From positions 414,725,081 through 414,789,080 of the forward strand of contig NC_058518.1 in NCBI RefSeq assembly GCF_904849725.1: a stretch of 64,000 nt of DNA, read 5' to 3'. Below the pieces are notes generated by a model. The model was not told the DNA's origin. It did no database searches and saw nothing but the letters and a program-made list of their open reading frames with translations. This document shows positions 51,714 to 62,152 of this stretch, in pieces. This DNA is from Hordeum vulgare subsp. vulgare. Taxonomy: Eukaryota; Streptophyta; Magnoliopsida; Poales; Poaceae. Each line of letters opens with the position of its first letter. The first letter of the stretch is position 1. A program made the position numbers and the translations under genes.

Positions 51714-54700
51714 AAGGACCGACCTAGGAGCCCCCTTGATTGATCGAACTTGGCCGAGTCGAGTCTAGTGAAAAACTACTTTGAGTCTAGTTATATATCG
51801 GAGGGTTGGATTCTTTTTTCTCTTCTTCTATGCTCTGGTGAGGAATCTTGACGTAATAATTTACTCTACTTCTTTTCTCACTCAATTTTTTTTAGGATCA
51901 CGCAGATATATTTGGAATCTATATGATGCCGATGTGACGGAGTTCTGTCTTGGTGCCTCCTGTCTGACTTGATTTTCTTCCGGGGAGTTGAGCTCCAGGG
52001 GATTCTTGAGCACATCGTTATCATTCAGATTTCTTAGTATCTTAGTACGAAGGATGTTCGTAATTGCTTCAATACTGGTAGTGGCGAGATAACCCCGATG
52101 TCCCCAGTACTGGTGCAGATTGTTCGGGAGTACTGCCATACTTTGTATCGTTGTGATCACGAGGGTCTGTTGTAGATGAAGGTCCGAGATTCTGGTCGTG
52201 TGTTGACGGATGTGATACAAGTGACAGGTTAGTATAGGAGTTGTGTGATTATTACTCCTTGTATCCGTGTACCATATTGCATGACCAGATATTTCGGGAA
52301 TTCATAGGTCGGAATTCAAGTACTTACTTATAGGACATTCTTCCAACAAATGCATGATGTTAGGTTGGGGTTCGACATTTAGTGGATTCGTTTGTTCACG
52401 GTCGACTTACAGCGGTACACGTTGTGTCTTAAAGAGTCCTTGTAGCTTGCTACGACTCGAGGACGCTTCGTATGTCGGGTGCACTGCGTATGTCGGGTGC
52501 ACTGCCTTGCACTTGATGTCTACTGTAAAATCGAGCCCGTGCGATCCTGTCCACGAAAATATCGAACGGAAATCTTTCTCATGAGTTTGTTCTGGCTTGT
52601 TTCATAAGCCGCACCCTTTGTTTTGTTGAAATATGGTAATTCAGTTGCTTCGATGTCAAGTGGTGATATCAGATCTTTTCTAAGAGGTGTTCTCATATTT
52701 TTATGAGAGTATTAATCCTTTTGCTCAATCAGTTGTCTTATCAATTTTGTCAACCGGAGTTGCCATATCAATTCTTTTTCAACCGGTGTGTTTCTCTCCA
52801 AGTGGATTCAATCCTCTCCAATTTTTGCAAGATCATTCTCTCATTTTATTCCGGTGTTCATCTCATCTAGCCCAAGTTGTCTTTGTTTTTCCCCACCCTC
52901 TCGCCCTTTTCTCAGTGATTCAATTTCCATCCAAGAGTTTCTTTTCATTGTGCTTCCGCTATGTGTTCTTTTCTCTCTTATCCGGTGATTCGTTGTGAAG
53001 ATTCTCAGGAGCTTCGTGTTCATCTTTGTTCATTCTTGTCATCCTTACCGGTGAATTTAATTCAGCTATCCGTGTTCATCATATCCTTTTCATCCTTGTA
53101 ATTCTCTTTCATGTTGGAGATTCTTTCAGCCTATCTTGGTTATTCATTCCTCTCTTTTCATCCGGCGCGTTGAAGATATCTCAGAGTTTCTTGTTTCAGA
53201 TCTTTCATTATTTCAAGGATCTCAACCTCATCTAGTTTTCATTTGTACCAGTGCAGTATCCTTCTTCTAAGCAATTTTGTCAACGGTGATTTCTTCGAGT
53301 GGGCCCATTACCCACAGGTTCTTCCCAGGATCTTACCTGGCTATTTTATCTTTTCCGAAGATCCTTAATTCTTTTCAACTATGACGTAAGTATGATTTTC
53401 ATCAGTCATATTCTTCTTCAAGATCTATTTGCATTAATTCTCATATGGCTCAACCTTTCATTCTTTCTTATTCCGGAGTGTCTCAGTTATTCGTGGGTTG
53501 TTTCTCGTCATCATTCTCAATCTTGCTCCATTCTTGTGAAGATTATCATCTCAGCTTCGTGTTTTCCTCTCAATTGTTTCTATCGTGAGTAATCCCTTTC
53601 GTGCTATCCGGTGCATTTCTGAGTTGTTTTCATTCTCGATCCTCCGAAGGACATCATTTGAGAAGACTTCTTTGTTCTCATCTTTCGTTCTCTAATTCTT
53701 CTCCATTGTTGTCTCTTCGTTCGTCTCTCGATTATCCGGTGCCTTGTTCAGTTTTCTATTAGATGGATCATGATCTCTTCGTTCTCATGTTTCTCCATTA
53801 TTTCGTGGTGTTCCCATTCAATTGTGAATTCTTACCGGTACTTTCTTCAATTTTGCTTCAAGTGGTGCTTATCTCTCTATTTCTTCAAGGTTCTTTCAAG
53901 TAGAATAAGTTGTATGCTAGATCCGTTGCTTGTCATCAATTTAACTTGATGAAGGATAAGCGTAACATAATTCTTATTCTTGTTTCATCAAATGATTTCA
54001 ATTATTCTTCTGGAGTGGCTCATGGTTTCAATTCTTTTCTCAAGTGTTCGTATCTTTTCTTTTCCGGAGTTCCAAGTGTTATCAACTATCTCTTTGTGAG
54101 GCTTCATCTTAATTTTGGCAAGGCCATAATCTTATTCTTTTCCACCTTCATATCGTTGCATCATTCATACGGAGGTCCTTCATAGTGGTTCTTCAAGGTT
54201 TCAATCCATTCTCAAAGTGTTCTTCAAGATGCCTGTTGGAATACCTAAAATATTCTTTCTCTTCCATTTTCAGTGTGTTTGTTCTTCCGTTATCCTTTGA
54301 GGTGGTGTTATAGCTTTCTTGTTAGTGTAGGAGTTTCGAAGAGTTTTCCTCTCAAGAATGAGATAATTGAACCCACCAATTCTATGATCATGAGATATTT
54401 TCAACCCATGATTTCTTCATTGAGCTATCTTGGTTTGGACTTCACCTAAAGCTTTTCCTATGGATTGTTGCTATCATGGTGCTTGTCATTAATCCAAGTT
54501 CTCAATGTATCCTCTTGGTGTAAGAAATTGTTCATATCTTGTTTCTCCCAATCAATCCTTGTTTCTTTTAGTGGTTGGTTGTCACCTCATATTTGTTGAG
54601 ATGATCTTCATAAGCCCACTACTGTCTTCTTCTTCGTTGTCGATTTTCCATCTACTACGTCAATTCTATGACCGGGGGCTCTTCAATTCTATTGTGATGA

Positions 54701-55064
54701 TAGTTGTCATTCTTTTCTTCTTTCTCTTCTTCCGCTTGAGCTAGTTCCTATTCTCTTGTTCCGGAGGCCTTGTGATGTTGCTTTTTGGGTCTATTATGTT
54801 GTTCTACCAAGATCATGGTGTTCCCTTGCTCTATTTACTTGTTTGTTGTGAATATTGTCTATTTCTTCCACCTTTTCGAAATTTTTGTCCCTTTTTCCTA
54901 CCAAAGTGCTGTCGAAATTTTCCGTGAATTCTTGCTTCTTTCTCCTTTCATCCCTCATCGCCTTGCAACCTTCAAGGATCGTTGGTTTCACTCGTGGGTC
55001 AAAGAAGTGACTAAGTTTTTACCTCCCTTGTTCTGTGTGATTTTGGTTTAACCACCTGGAGTTT
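51714..55064 (+). other. D internal region, degenerate; pyrimidine-rich from 52,640
   Basis: No coding domain recognisable. 51,714-52,640 is the leader and degraded sequence, with an 18-bp tandem duplication near 52,470-52,506. From 52,640 to 55,040 the plus strand is strongly T/C-rich and holds recurring CCGGTG or CCGGAG motifs every 60-200 bp. It resembles non-coding internal domains of large Triticeae gypsy elements, but I cannot assign a family. Confidence 0.5.
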
Positions 55065-55084
55065 TAGTTATGTAGACCGCAGGT

Positions 55085-56035
55085 ATGATCAAGGTTACTG
55101 CAGGATGTCCTACCTTCGAAGGAAAGGACTTTCCCTATTGGAAGACCAAGATGCAGATGCATCTTCAGGCTATTGACAATGATCTGTGGTACATTGTAGA
55201 ACATGGTATTCCCTCCATCACTGCTACTATGTCTGCCACTGATGTGAAGAAATTCAAGCAACTTGACTCACAAGCGAAGAATATCATATGTGGCCATCTG
55301 AGCAAAGGTCAGTATGGCACAGTGAGTGCTTTGGGCACAACTAAGCTTATCTGGTATAGGCTATCCAAAGTCAATGAATGAATCTCAACCCAGCGCGGCT
55401 CTCGTGTTGATGTTCTTTGCAATCTCTTCAACTGCTTCAAGATGCTTAACAATGAAAGCTGCCAAGATACCTTTGATCGCCTCACTGACATTTCAAATGA
55501 ACTGCAAGCACTGGGAGTTCGAGACATCACTCACCATGAAGTTGTGAAGAAACTGCTAAGATCTCTTGATCCATCATTTGATACACTGGTTCTCATGATT
55601 CAAGAAAGAGGAGACTATAAGATGCTTGATCCTGCTGATATACTTGAAAGACTCAATACCCATGAATTCCAACACGAAGAAAAGAGAGATCTGTATGGAC
55701 CAAGCTACTCAAGACCTCGTGCATTGAAGGCTAAAACAATTTCCTCATTTGAAGAAGAAGACTCGGATTGCAGCATTGGTGACCCTGAAGAACTTGGACA
55801 GGAGTTTGCAATGCTCGTGAGGAAATTTCAGAAGTTTACAAAGCGTGGCCAATTTGGTAAATCTTCAATAAAAGATATGAGGAAATCAAAATCTTCATAT
55901 GAGGACTACAAGAAAAGAACCTGTCACAAATGTAAGAAATCTGATCACTACATAGCTGACTGTCCTCGTTGGATGAAAGAATCAAATAAAAAGAAATACA
56001 AGGATGAAAGTTCTGATGACTCGAAAAAAGAACAA
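55085..56035 (+). pseudogene. gag: Copia-type gag with zinc knuckle, one in-frame TGA
   Basis: MIKVTAGCPTFEGKDFPYWK opens a UBN2-type gag; a TGA at 55,379-55,381 breaks it, and the same frame goes on through QDTFDRLTDISNELQALGV, VVKKLLRSLDPSFDTLVLMI and DPADILERLNTHEFQ. The nucleocapsid knuckle CHKCKKSDHYIADC has the canonical CX2CX4HX4C spacing. Homology ends in a lysine-rich tail near 56,035. No protease, integrase or RT follows. It is a different Copia lineage from the one at 46,329. Confidence 0.8.
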
Positions 56036-56039
56036 ATCT

Positions 56040-56375
56040 TCAAAATCCTCATCCTCAACTTTTTTTTTTAAATTTGATGAACTCCTTTTAAATTCGATGA
56101 ACTATTTTTCAAAACCTGTGAGTTTTTTTTTCAAATTTGATGAACTCGTTTCAAATATGATGGCCTTTTTTCCAAAATCAATGAACTTTTTTCAAAATTG
56201 ATAAACTTTTTTCAAAATTCGTTCAATGTTTTTCAAAATCGTGTTTTTTTCCAAAATTGATAAACTTTTTTTAAATTCAGCGATTTTTTTAAAATTCGAT
56301 GAACTTTTCTAAAATTTGAATGAGCTATTTTAAAATTCGTGAACCATTTTAGAATTTTTTTCGATTTTTTATGTT
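56040..56375 (+). repeat. T-rich degenerate tandem array
   Basis: More than ten imperfect units like TTTTTTCAAAATTGATGAAC, about 20-30 bp each. Such arrays are common next to DNA transposon ends in Triticeae; no clear terminal inverted repeat is visible here. It ends about 420 bp before the PPR start codon. Confidence 0.7.
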
Positions 56376-56748
56376 TTTTTTCTGGTTTTCCAAAGTCAAC
56401 CGTTCAAACGGCGACCACACGGAGCGGGGAGCGTTAGGAGTGGGGGGCGCGTCGCTCCACTGGGCCGGCCTAAATCTGAGGTACTGCGGGCACCAGTTCT
56501 TTATCGGGCGCCTGCAGCGCCGATTAAGGGCTCCCAGGCCATTCAGGCCCGTCAAACGTACTGTGTTTTGCAGGCCTCAGGAGGCTTTCGTTAACCAGGG
56601 CACCAGGCCGGGCCAAGCCTTCTCCAAGTTGTCAGCTTGGTCCAGTCCAACGCGAGACAGGTCAGGTGATGCAAAAACGCTACGGCGAGCTGGCCGCCTT
56701 TGCCCCTCTTCTTCCTTCCCCAATATACCGATCCCTAAAACCCACCGC
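56376..56748 (+). other. Presumed upstream region of the PPR gene
   Basis: GC-rich, with no repeat recognised. CAATATACC at 56,721 is a poor TATA candidate. The start of the transcript cannot be set from sequence alone. Confidence 0.35.
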
Positions 56749-56773
56749 GCCGCCGCCGCCGCCGCCGCCGCCG
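56749..56773 (+). repeat. (CCG)n microsatellite in PPR 5' leader
   Basis: About eight CCG/GCC triplets ending 20 nt before the ATG, in the likely 5' UTR. Confidence 0.8.
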
Positions 56774-56792
56774 AACCCCTCCTCATCCTCCC

Positions 56793-58304
56793 ATGTCCCG
56801 CCACCCCGCTCGGCACTTCCTCCCGTTGCTTCGCCGCCGCCACCTCCACCGTTCGGTCCATCTCCCCTACACATCCGTGCCCATTCCCCCGGACGCGATC
56901 CCCTCCACCTCCATCCCGTCGTCCCCGTCCCCGCCGCCGTTTCATCCCGCGCCCTGGCCGCAGTGGTGTCCCCCCAGCTCCACGCCCTTCCCGCCTTTCA
57001 CGGCTTCCCACCTCCGCGCGGCCGTTTCCTCCCTCGCCGCCTCTCTTCTGGCTCTGCCGGAGGCGGATCCCGACCCCCTGCCCGCCCTCCACGCCCACTC
57101 ATTCCCCACCCTCCTCGCGGTCTCGCCGCTCGCCTCCCTCGAGCTCCTTCCCCTCCTCCGCCTCAAGCCCCATGTCGGCCTCGCGGTCTTTTCGTTTCGC
57201 CGCACGCTTTCGCCGCCGCCCACGCTCCCCGAGTTTGTCGTCGCCATCTCGCTTGCCAGCCGCGCCCGCGACCCCACCGCCGCGGCCAACATCTTCACCG
57301 ATGCCTCCAGCGCCTACTGCCCCGACCAGGCACTCTACAATGCCCTCATGTCCGCCTACATGCACAGTGGCCTTGTGAATTGCTGCGTCGAGGCCTTCCA
57401 CGCCCTGCAGCGTGATCCACGGTGTGGCCCGCCCAATGCGGACTCCTACAACATCCTCATCGCTCTCTTCGGTCGCTCCCTCCTGGTCGACCACATGGAG
57501 GCCACTCTCCAGTCGCTGGATGTCTCCGGACAGCCCCGTACAATTGGCACCTATAACGCAATCATCGCTGGCTATCTCACGGCATGGATGTGGGACAAAA
57601 TGGAAGCAGTGTTCCATGAAATGATTGCAGGTGGAGTTGGTCCAGACACCACTACGCATTTGTTGATGTTAAGAGGTTACGCACATGCTGGGAAGATTTA
57701 TAAGATGGAGCTGGCTTATGAGCGTGCTCGTGAGCATGCTGGCGAGGTTGATATGGTGCATATACGTGCAATGCTATGTGCTTATTGCAAGTTTGCACAT
57801 GTAGATAGGATTCAAAAGATCGAGGAGCTGCTTCTGAAGTTGCGTCCTGAGGATTATAGGCCCTGGCTCAATGTGTTGTTAATTAGGGTGTATGCAGTGG
57901 AGGGTTTGGTCGAGGGGATGGAAAGAAGGATCGCTGAAGCATTGGAACACAATACCACAGTCACCACAACACAGGTGATGCGGTCCATCATAACCAACTA
58001 TTTCCAGTGTGACGCTGTGGACAGACTCGCACACTTCGTCCGGCAGGCTGAAGGGGCTGGATGGAAACTGTGCCGGAGTTTATACCACTGCAAGATGGTG
58101 ATGTATGGGAAGAACCATCGACTGTCAGAGATGCATGGGGTGTTGGATGAAATGGAGTATTTTAGGTTTGACCGGACAAAGAAGACCTTCTGGATTATGC
58201 ACAAAGCATATTCAAGTTGCGGAAGAAGATCCGAGGCCGATACGATACTTGGCTTGATGTGGAAGTACGGTTTTGGATCCCCTTCCGGCGTATTTGTTCA
58301 ATAA
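56793..58304 (+). CDS. Pentatricopeptide repeat (PPR) protein, 503 residues, intronless
   Basis: The only intact cellular gene seen. The N-terminus (1-25, MSRHPARHFLPLLRRRHLHR...) is rich in Arg/His and lacks acidic residues, so a mitochondrial or plastid targeting peptide is likely; a Pro/Ser-rich segment follows (30-70). P-type PPR repeats are clearest at about 177-214 (ALYNALMSAYMHSGLV), 215-249 (DSYNILIALFGRSLL), 250-284 (GTYNAIIAGYLTAWMW, VFHEMIAGGVGPD) and 285-319 (LLMLRGYAHAGKIYKMELAY), with degenerate ones to about 495. There is no DYW or E domain, so an RNA-binding role in organelle RNA stability, splicing or translation is more likely than C-to-U editing as the catalytic factor. The first half is very GC-rich and the second about balanced, as in many grass genes. 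The stop is TAA (58,302). Confidence 0.9.
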   Translation: MSRHPARHFLPLLRRRHLHRSVHLPYTSVPIPPDAIPSTSIPSSPSPPPFHPAPWPQWCPPSSTPFPPFTASHLRAAVSSLAASLLALPEADPDPLPALHAHSFPTLLAVSPLASLELLPLLRLKPHVGLAVFSFRRTLSPPPTLPEFVVAISLASRARDPTAAANIFTDASSAYCPDQALYNALMSAYMHSGLVNCCVEAFHALQRDPRCGPPNADSYNILIALFGRSLLVDHMEATLQSLDVSGQPRTIGTYNAIIAGYLTAWMWDKMEAVFHEMIAGGVGPDTTTHLLMLRGYAHAGKIYKMELAYERAREHAGEVDMVHIRAMLCAYCKFAHVDRIQKIEELLLKLRPEDYRPWLNVLLIRVYAVEGLVEGMERRIAEALEHNTTVTTTQVMRSIITNYFQCDAVDRLAHFVRQAEGAGWKLCRSLYHCKMVMYGKNHRLSEMHGVLDEMEYFRFDRTKKTFWIMHKAYSSCGRRSEADTILGLMWKYGFGSPSGVFVQ

Positions 58305-60540
58305 CATGTGAGTACACACCTCTATTCTTATTGCATTGACTGATATTCATAAATTTATGTTATTTTTACATATAGTAGCATACTTCTGTTACAGACGCAG
58401 GCATCTAATCTTTAATTTAGCGAACTTGGACAACAGCAAGACAAAGACACGTCTTAAATTTGTATTATGATAGTAGTGCAATTGTTGTGTAGAAGAAACA
58501 ATGAGCCTCTATTCACTATTCAAAAGTGCTGCGATGCCTCGTCCATTTAATATGTGATGAGGTCGTAAAGCATGTTATAATATAATTTTTATTCTTTGGC
58601 ATCTTATAGGTAATTCAATCAATTTGTCTGGATTAGATGTATGTTTTCAGCTGCTCACCCAGAGATAACATGAAAAAACACCCCTTCATGGTTGTACCAT
58701 GAATTATGGTTATTTGTGTTTAAGCCACTTGGCATCACAATCTGAATAGACCTTTACAGTGAATAAAATGACGCCTGAATCATTGCTTCATAGTCTCGAT
58801 TTACAATGTCCCGCGTTCTTTGTTTACACCTATAGTGTGTGATGTTACAGCATAACTGGCTTGGAGTTAGGTTTCAGCATTTAGCAATGCCTTTTATTGC
58901 AATTATACATATCCTTATACTCCAACAACTGCATATATTTTCACACTGGCTGGTAGTTACATTTCAGTGTTTAGATATGCTTTTTGTTGCACTTATATAT
59001 CCTTATTCTCCAACAGCTGCATATATATGCAGGCAGAGGCTCTTATTGGCCTACGTTTTCTGCACCCGTATTGTTCTGTAGTTTGCTGCTTATTATAGGA
59101 AATATTTTGTTCTACGCAGTTGTTCCATAGGACTTTTTTTCATACACCTATATTGTTCTGTATCACAAAGCAAAGACTGTCTAGAGACTAACAACATAGG
59201 TGAAGTCTGGTAAAATAAGCTGCTGATTGTACATTGCTAGTAAGGTTTAAGAGGAGATGTTGCACACACCAACTATATCTATTGTTTCTCTAACATTTCT
59301 TAACCTTCAAACTGCACATCAGGATGTTTTTGCACGTTTTGAAGCTATTATGACTGAGAGCGAAAGTTGACTTGTAAAATATGCTGCATGCTTATCAGAC
59401 ATCGTTTCTTTTTTGTTTATCTTGCAGTACCTCAAAACACATTCACCTCAAGGTTGCCAATGTTGTTTGCACGTTTTGATTCGAGCGTCACCTTTCTAGA
59501 AATACTTTTGGCCTTTTTGCTGTTATTGGACCTGGCATTGGCTTTGATCCCATCCAATCACCAAATTGACGTATGATAACACATGCCTGCTGCTCGCATG
59601 TTGTATTGTCTTGCAACAAATTGATCACTTTCAAACAATGATCTATGTCATAAGCAACAAACATGCCATTGATTTATGCTAGCTATGCTTAGCTGCCCAC
59701 TTTTAAACAATTATCCAGCTTGTTTTCTTCTCATGCTTATCCTACCTATTGTGCCCATAAAGTGTAGCATCTTTGTTGCTGAGTATTGATTCTTGGCTGT
59801 GATCTCTATATGCTCTCTTGCTCATAGCTAAAGTCATAGCTGCATAGGTACATAACTACTGTCAGTATTGTAGTTCAACAAGGTACGGGTTGATGGCATC
59901 AGTGACTGACAATATATGAAAAGGAAAAATCTGAAGTTGTTTTATCTGCATCGTCTTGACCTGAAATCAAAGCTTAGCAGTAACATGCAATTTGGCAGAA
60001 CATGGGCTGTCTTGTTATACTGGACAAAATTGATTAATGCATTAGGGTTGGTTCGGTTCGTGGGCGGCGAGGGATTGGTTGGGGATGTCCATATTTGTTG
60101 TTTTGTTGTAAGGATGAGAGATAGAGAGGATAACCTGTTCTTTTTTGTTTGATTGAAGGGATTGGAATGTATCATTAAAAGCAATTTCTATTTGTAAAGA
60201 TGTTGCCAAACAACTGAACCGAATATCTCTAAAGAAATGCAATTGCTCATCTCCTCTAATCTGATCTAAACTGATCAAACACAATGTTCAAAAAAGCGGT
60301 AAGCGTAAGCGCAGCGGAAGGCCACAGCTTAGAGTAATGGCCGCTTAAGCGCAGCTTAACCGGGATTAAGGGTATTTTTAATATTGACCAGAATTTGGCT
60401 GTTTTTGAATAATATGCCCAAGAAAATAGGAAATATAGCACATGTAGATAACTGAAAGTCTGAAATAGCATATGAGGATAAGGTTTAGTGGTTCACACAG
60501 CAAGCATAAATGCATAGTAATGTCTTAATAGCATATAAGA
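58305..60540. other. Anonymous sequence 3' of the PPR gene
   Basis: AT-rich, no coding support. GTGAGT at 58,308 right after the stop is a possible donor for a 3' UTR intron; TCTTGCAG at about 59,428 a possible acceptor. AATAAA near 58,762 could serve as a polyadenylation signal. Two AACAGCTGCATATAT-like stretches (58,925 and 59,012) form an imperfect duplication. Confidence 0.4.
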
Positions 60541-60542
60541 TA

Positions 60543-60698
60543 CTCCCTCCGTTCCTAAATATAAGTCTTTTTAGAGATTTTACTGGAGGACTATATACGA
60601 AGCAAAATTAATGAATTTATATTCTAAAATATGTTTATATACATCCGTAGTCTTCTAGTGAAACCTCTAAAAAGACTTATATTTAGGAACGGAGGGAG
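60543..60698. mobile_element. Stowaway MITE (Tc1/Mariner), 156 bp
   Basis: Ends CTCCCTCCGTTCCTAAATAT and its inverted copy, flanked by TA on both sides (60,541-60,542; 60,699-60,700). The terminal repeats pair over more than 25 bp (CTCCCTCCGTTCC then TAAATATAAGTCTTTTTAGA). Confidence 0.95.
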
Positions 60699-60700
60699 TA

Positions 60701-61470
60701 AATGGCAGCAGCTCAAGCATAAGTGCCACTTCATCTTTATCATCCTCATCCTCGTACTCTATAATACATAAGCACATCATGCTCTCCTTTAAACTGAATT
60801 GTGAAACTATCATGGTTGCTGCTGATGGTGACACACTAGAGACCCTTGCATATAAGCACATCAAGCTTTTCACCTGCAGACAGAGCCGCCAATCGCCTCT
60901 GCGTCCCCTGTGCACCTTGCCACATGCATGCATGTCTGAGTGGAGTGAACTAGGGCGCACTCCTACAGCGAGCAGCCCAGCACACACGCACACACAAAGC
61001 GCGCCATAACGCCTCTTCAGCAGCGATTCCTCCTAGACTGGAAGGTACACAGCAGCAATTTCCGTCGCTGGACTAGCTCCACCTTGGTATGGAGGCCATG
61101 CTCTCCCTGACCCTGGCGTACAGTAGGAGCGGCTCCTCCTCGAGCCTGGACTGCACTTGGTTGACGGGGCGGCTTCCACGGCTGTCCTGTACGGCTGTAC
61201 CCAGACGCGCCAGACAGATGGCGACGTGGGCCACCGGCCACAGGCCGAGTCCACCGGACCCGAGTGGCACATGGCAGCGTACCAGAGGGGCGACACTGAG
61301 CTGTGCCCAACGAAGCACGGGAGTGGTGGCAATGGGCGACGGCTGTGGAGGATCGCCGACAGCAACGGTAGTCGGCGTGCAATGTCGTCAGCGTCAACCT
61401 GTGACAGTGATAGATCGAAGGAAAGAAGGAGAACCCGGTCGGGGGAACGAAAACGAAAGAAAAACACTTA
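60701..61470. other. Low-copy stretch with GC-rich island open on both strands
   Basis: 60,701-61,016 shows nothing clear. 61,017-61,467 is GC-rich with open frames on both strands (plus from 61,089; minus from 61,616 and 61,467). I recognise no domain in any of them. It could be a captured gene fragment or the first exon of an unseen gene. Confidence 0.3.
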
Positions 61471-61646
61471 GGGTGAGGCTGACGCAAACTGGCTGCCCAT
61501 ATCCACCACTTTTTTGTGGACGAGCTCAACCACCAAAAACAGGAATATTCCCGGAATTTTTCATCCATAGAACCAAACGCTGGGCAACCATGTAAAAAGT
61601 GGCTATCCCTGTCCACCGAGAAATAGCCACTAAACTAAACACACCC
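61471..61646. mobile_element. Candidate PIF/Harbinger-type MITE, 176 bp
   Basis: Flanked by TTA on both sides (61,468-61,470; 61,647-61,649); ends GGGTG...CACCC. The inverted repeats are imperfect beyond the first 5 bp (GGGTGAGGCT vs GGGTGTGTTT), with a further shared TGGCTR. The interior has TCCACCACTTTTTTGTGGA, a hairpin. Confidence 0.5.
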
Positions 61647-61649
61647 TTA

Positions 61650-62070
61650 GTGTGCTAGTCGTATTGTTTGCATGATAGATGTCCCAAATCTTGATTATAG
61701 ACAGATAATAGAGTTGGTTTTCGGCTCGTTTCCCTTATTAACTAGCCCGATTTTTTTGTTCTTAATAAAGAGGTAGAGCTCCTCCTGGTTCATTTTTTTT
61801 AGGGTGGGGGTGGGGGGTGGAGGGGGGTGGGATGATAATAGAGATTGACCGAAGAGTTGGAGAAAGGATTGTAATAAAAATCATGTTAATCAATTGGGGA
61901 TGTTGCTCAGGTGTCCAGAATAATAGATAAACAGCACCAGAATCATTGTTTCTGGAAAGTGGAAAATCAAATGTGCTGCAATGAAGCCTCATTGGCAACA
62001 GAAACAAATCTACAGCTCTTGAAACTGTGATGCTGTGTTGTTTAATTTAACAGTCAGGCCATAAATATTA
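61650..62070. other. Anonymous spacer
   Basis: AT-rich with a G-rich run (GGTGGGGGTGGGGGGTGGAG around 61,803-61,822). No gene seen. Confidence 0.4.
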
Positions 62071-62150
62071 CTCTCCGAGCCATAATAAGTGTCGTGGTTT
62101 TAGTCCAGTTTTGAACTAAAACCACGACACTTATTATGGATCGGAGGGAG
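62071..62150. mobile_element. Small near-palindromic Stowaway MITE, 80 bp
   Basis: Arms CATAATAAGTGTCGTGGTTT and its inverted copy, a centre of about 12 bp, flanked by TA (62,069-62,070; 62,151-62,152). The left end is CTCTCCGAGCC against the right-arm CTCCCTCCGATCC, a 2-bp loss and one change. Confidence 0.92.
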
Positions 62151-62152
62151 TA

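Noticed and set aside
56371..57415. Other long frames overlapping the PPR gene (56,371-57,378; 56,666-57,415; minus-strand frames)
   Set aside because: Shadows of the GC-rich 5' half of the PPR CDS; only the 56,793 frame has repeats and runs to 58,304.
60040..60290. Possible MITE around GGTTGGTTCGGTTCG
   Set aside because: No convincing inverted ends or target duplication could be found.
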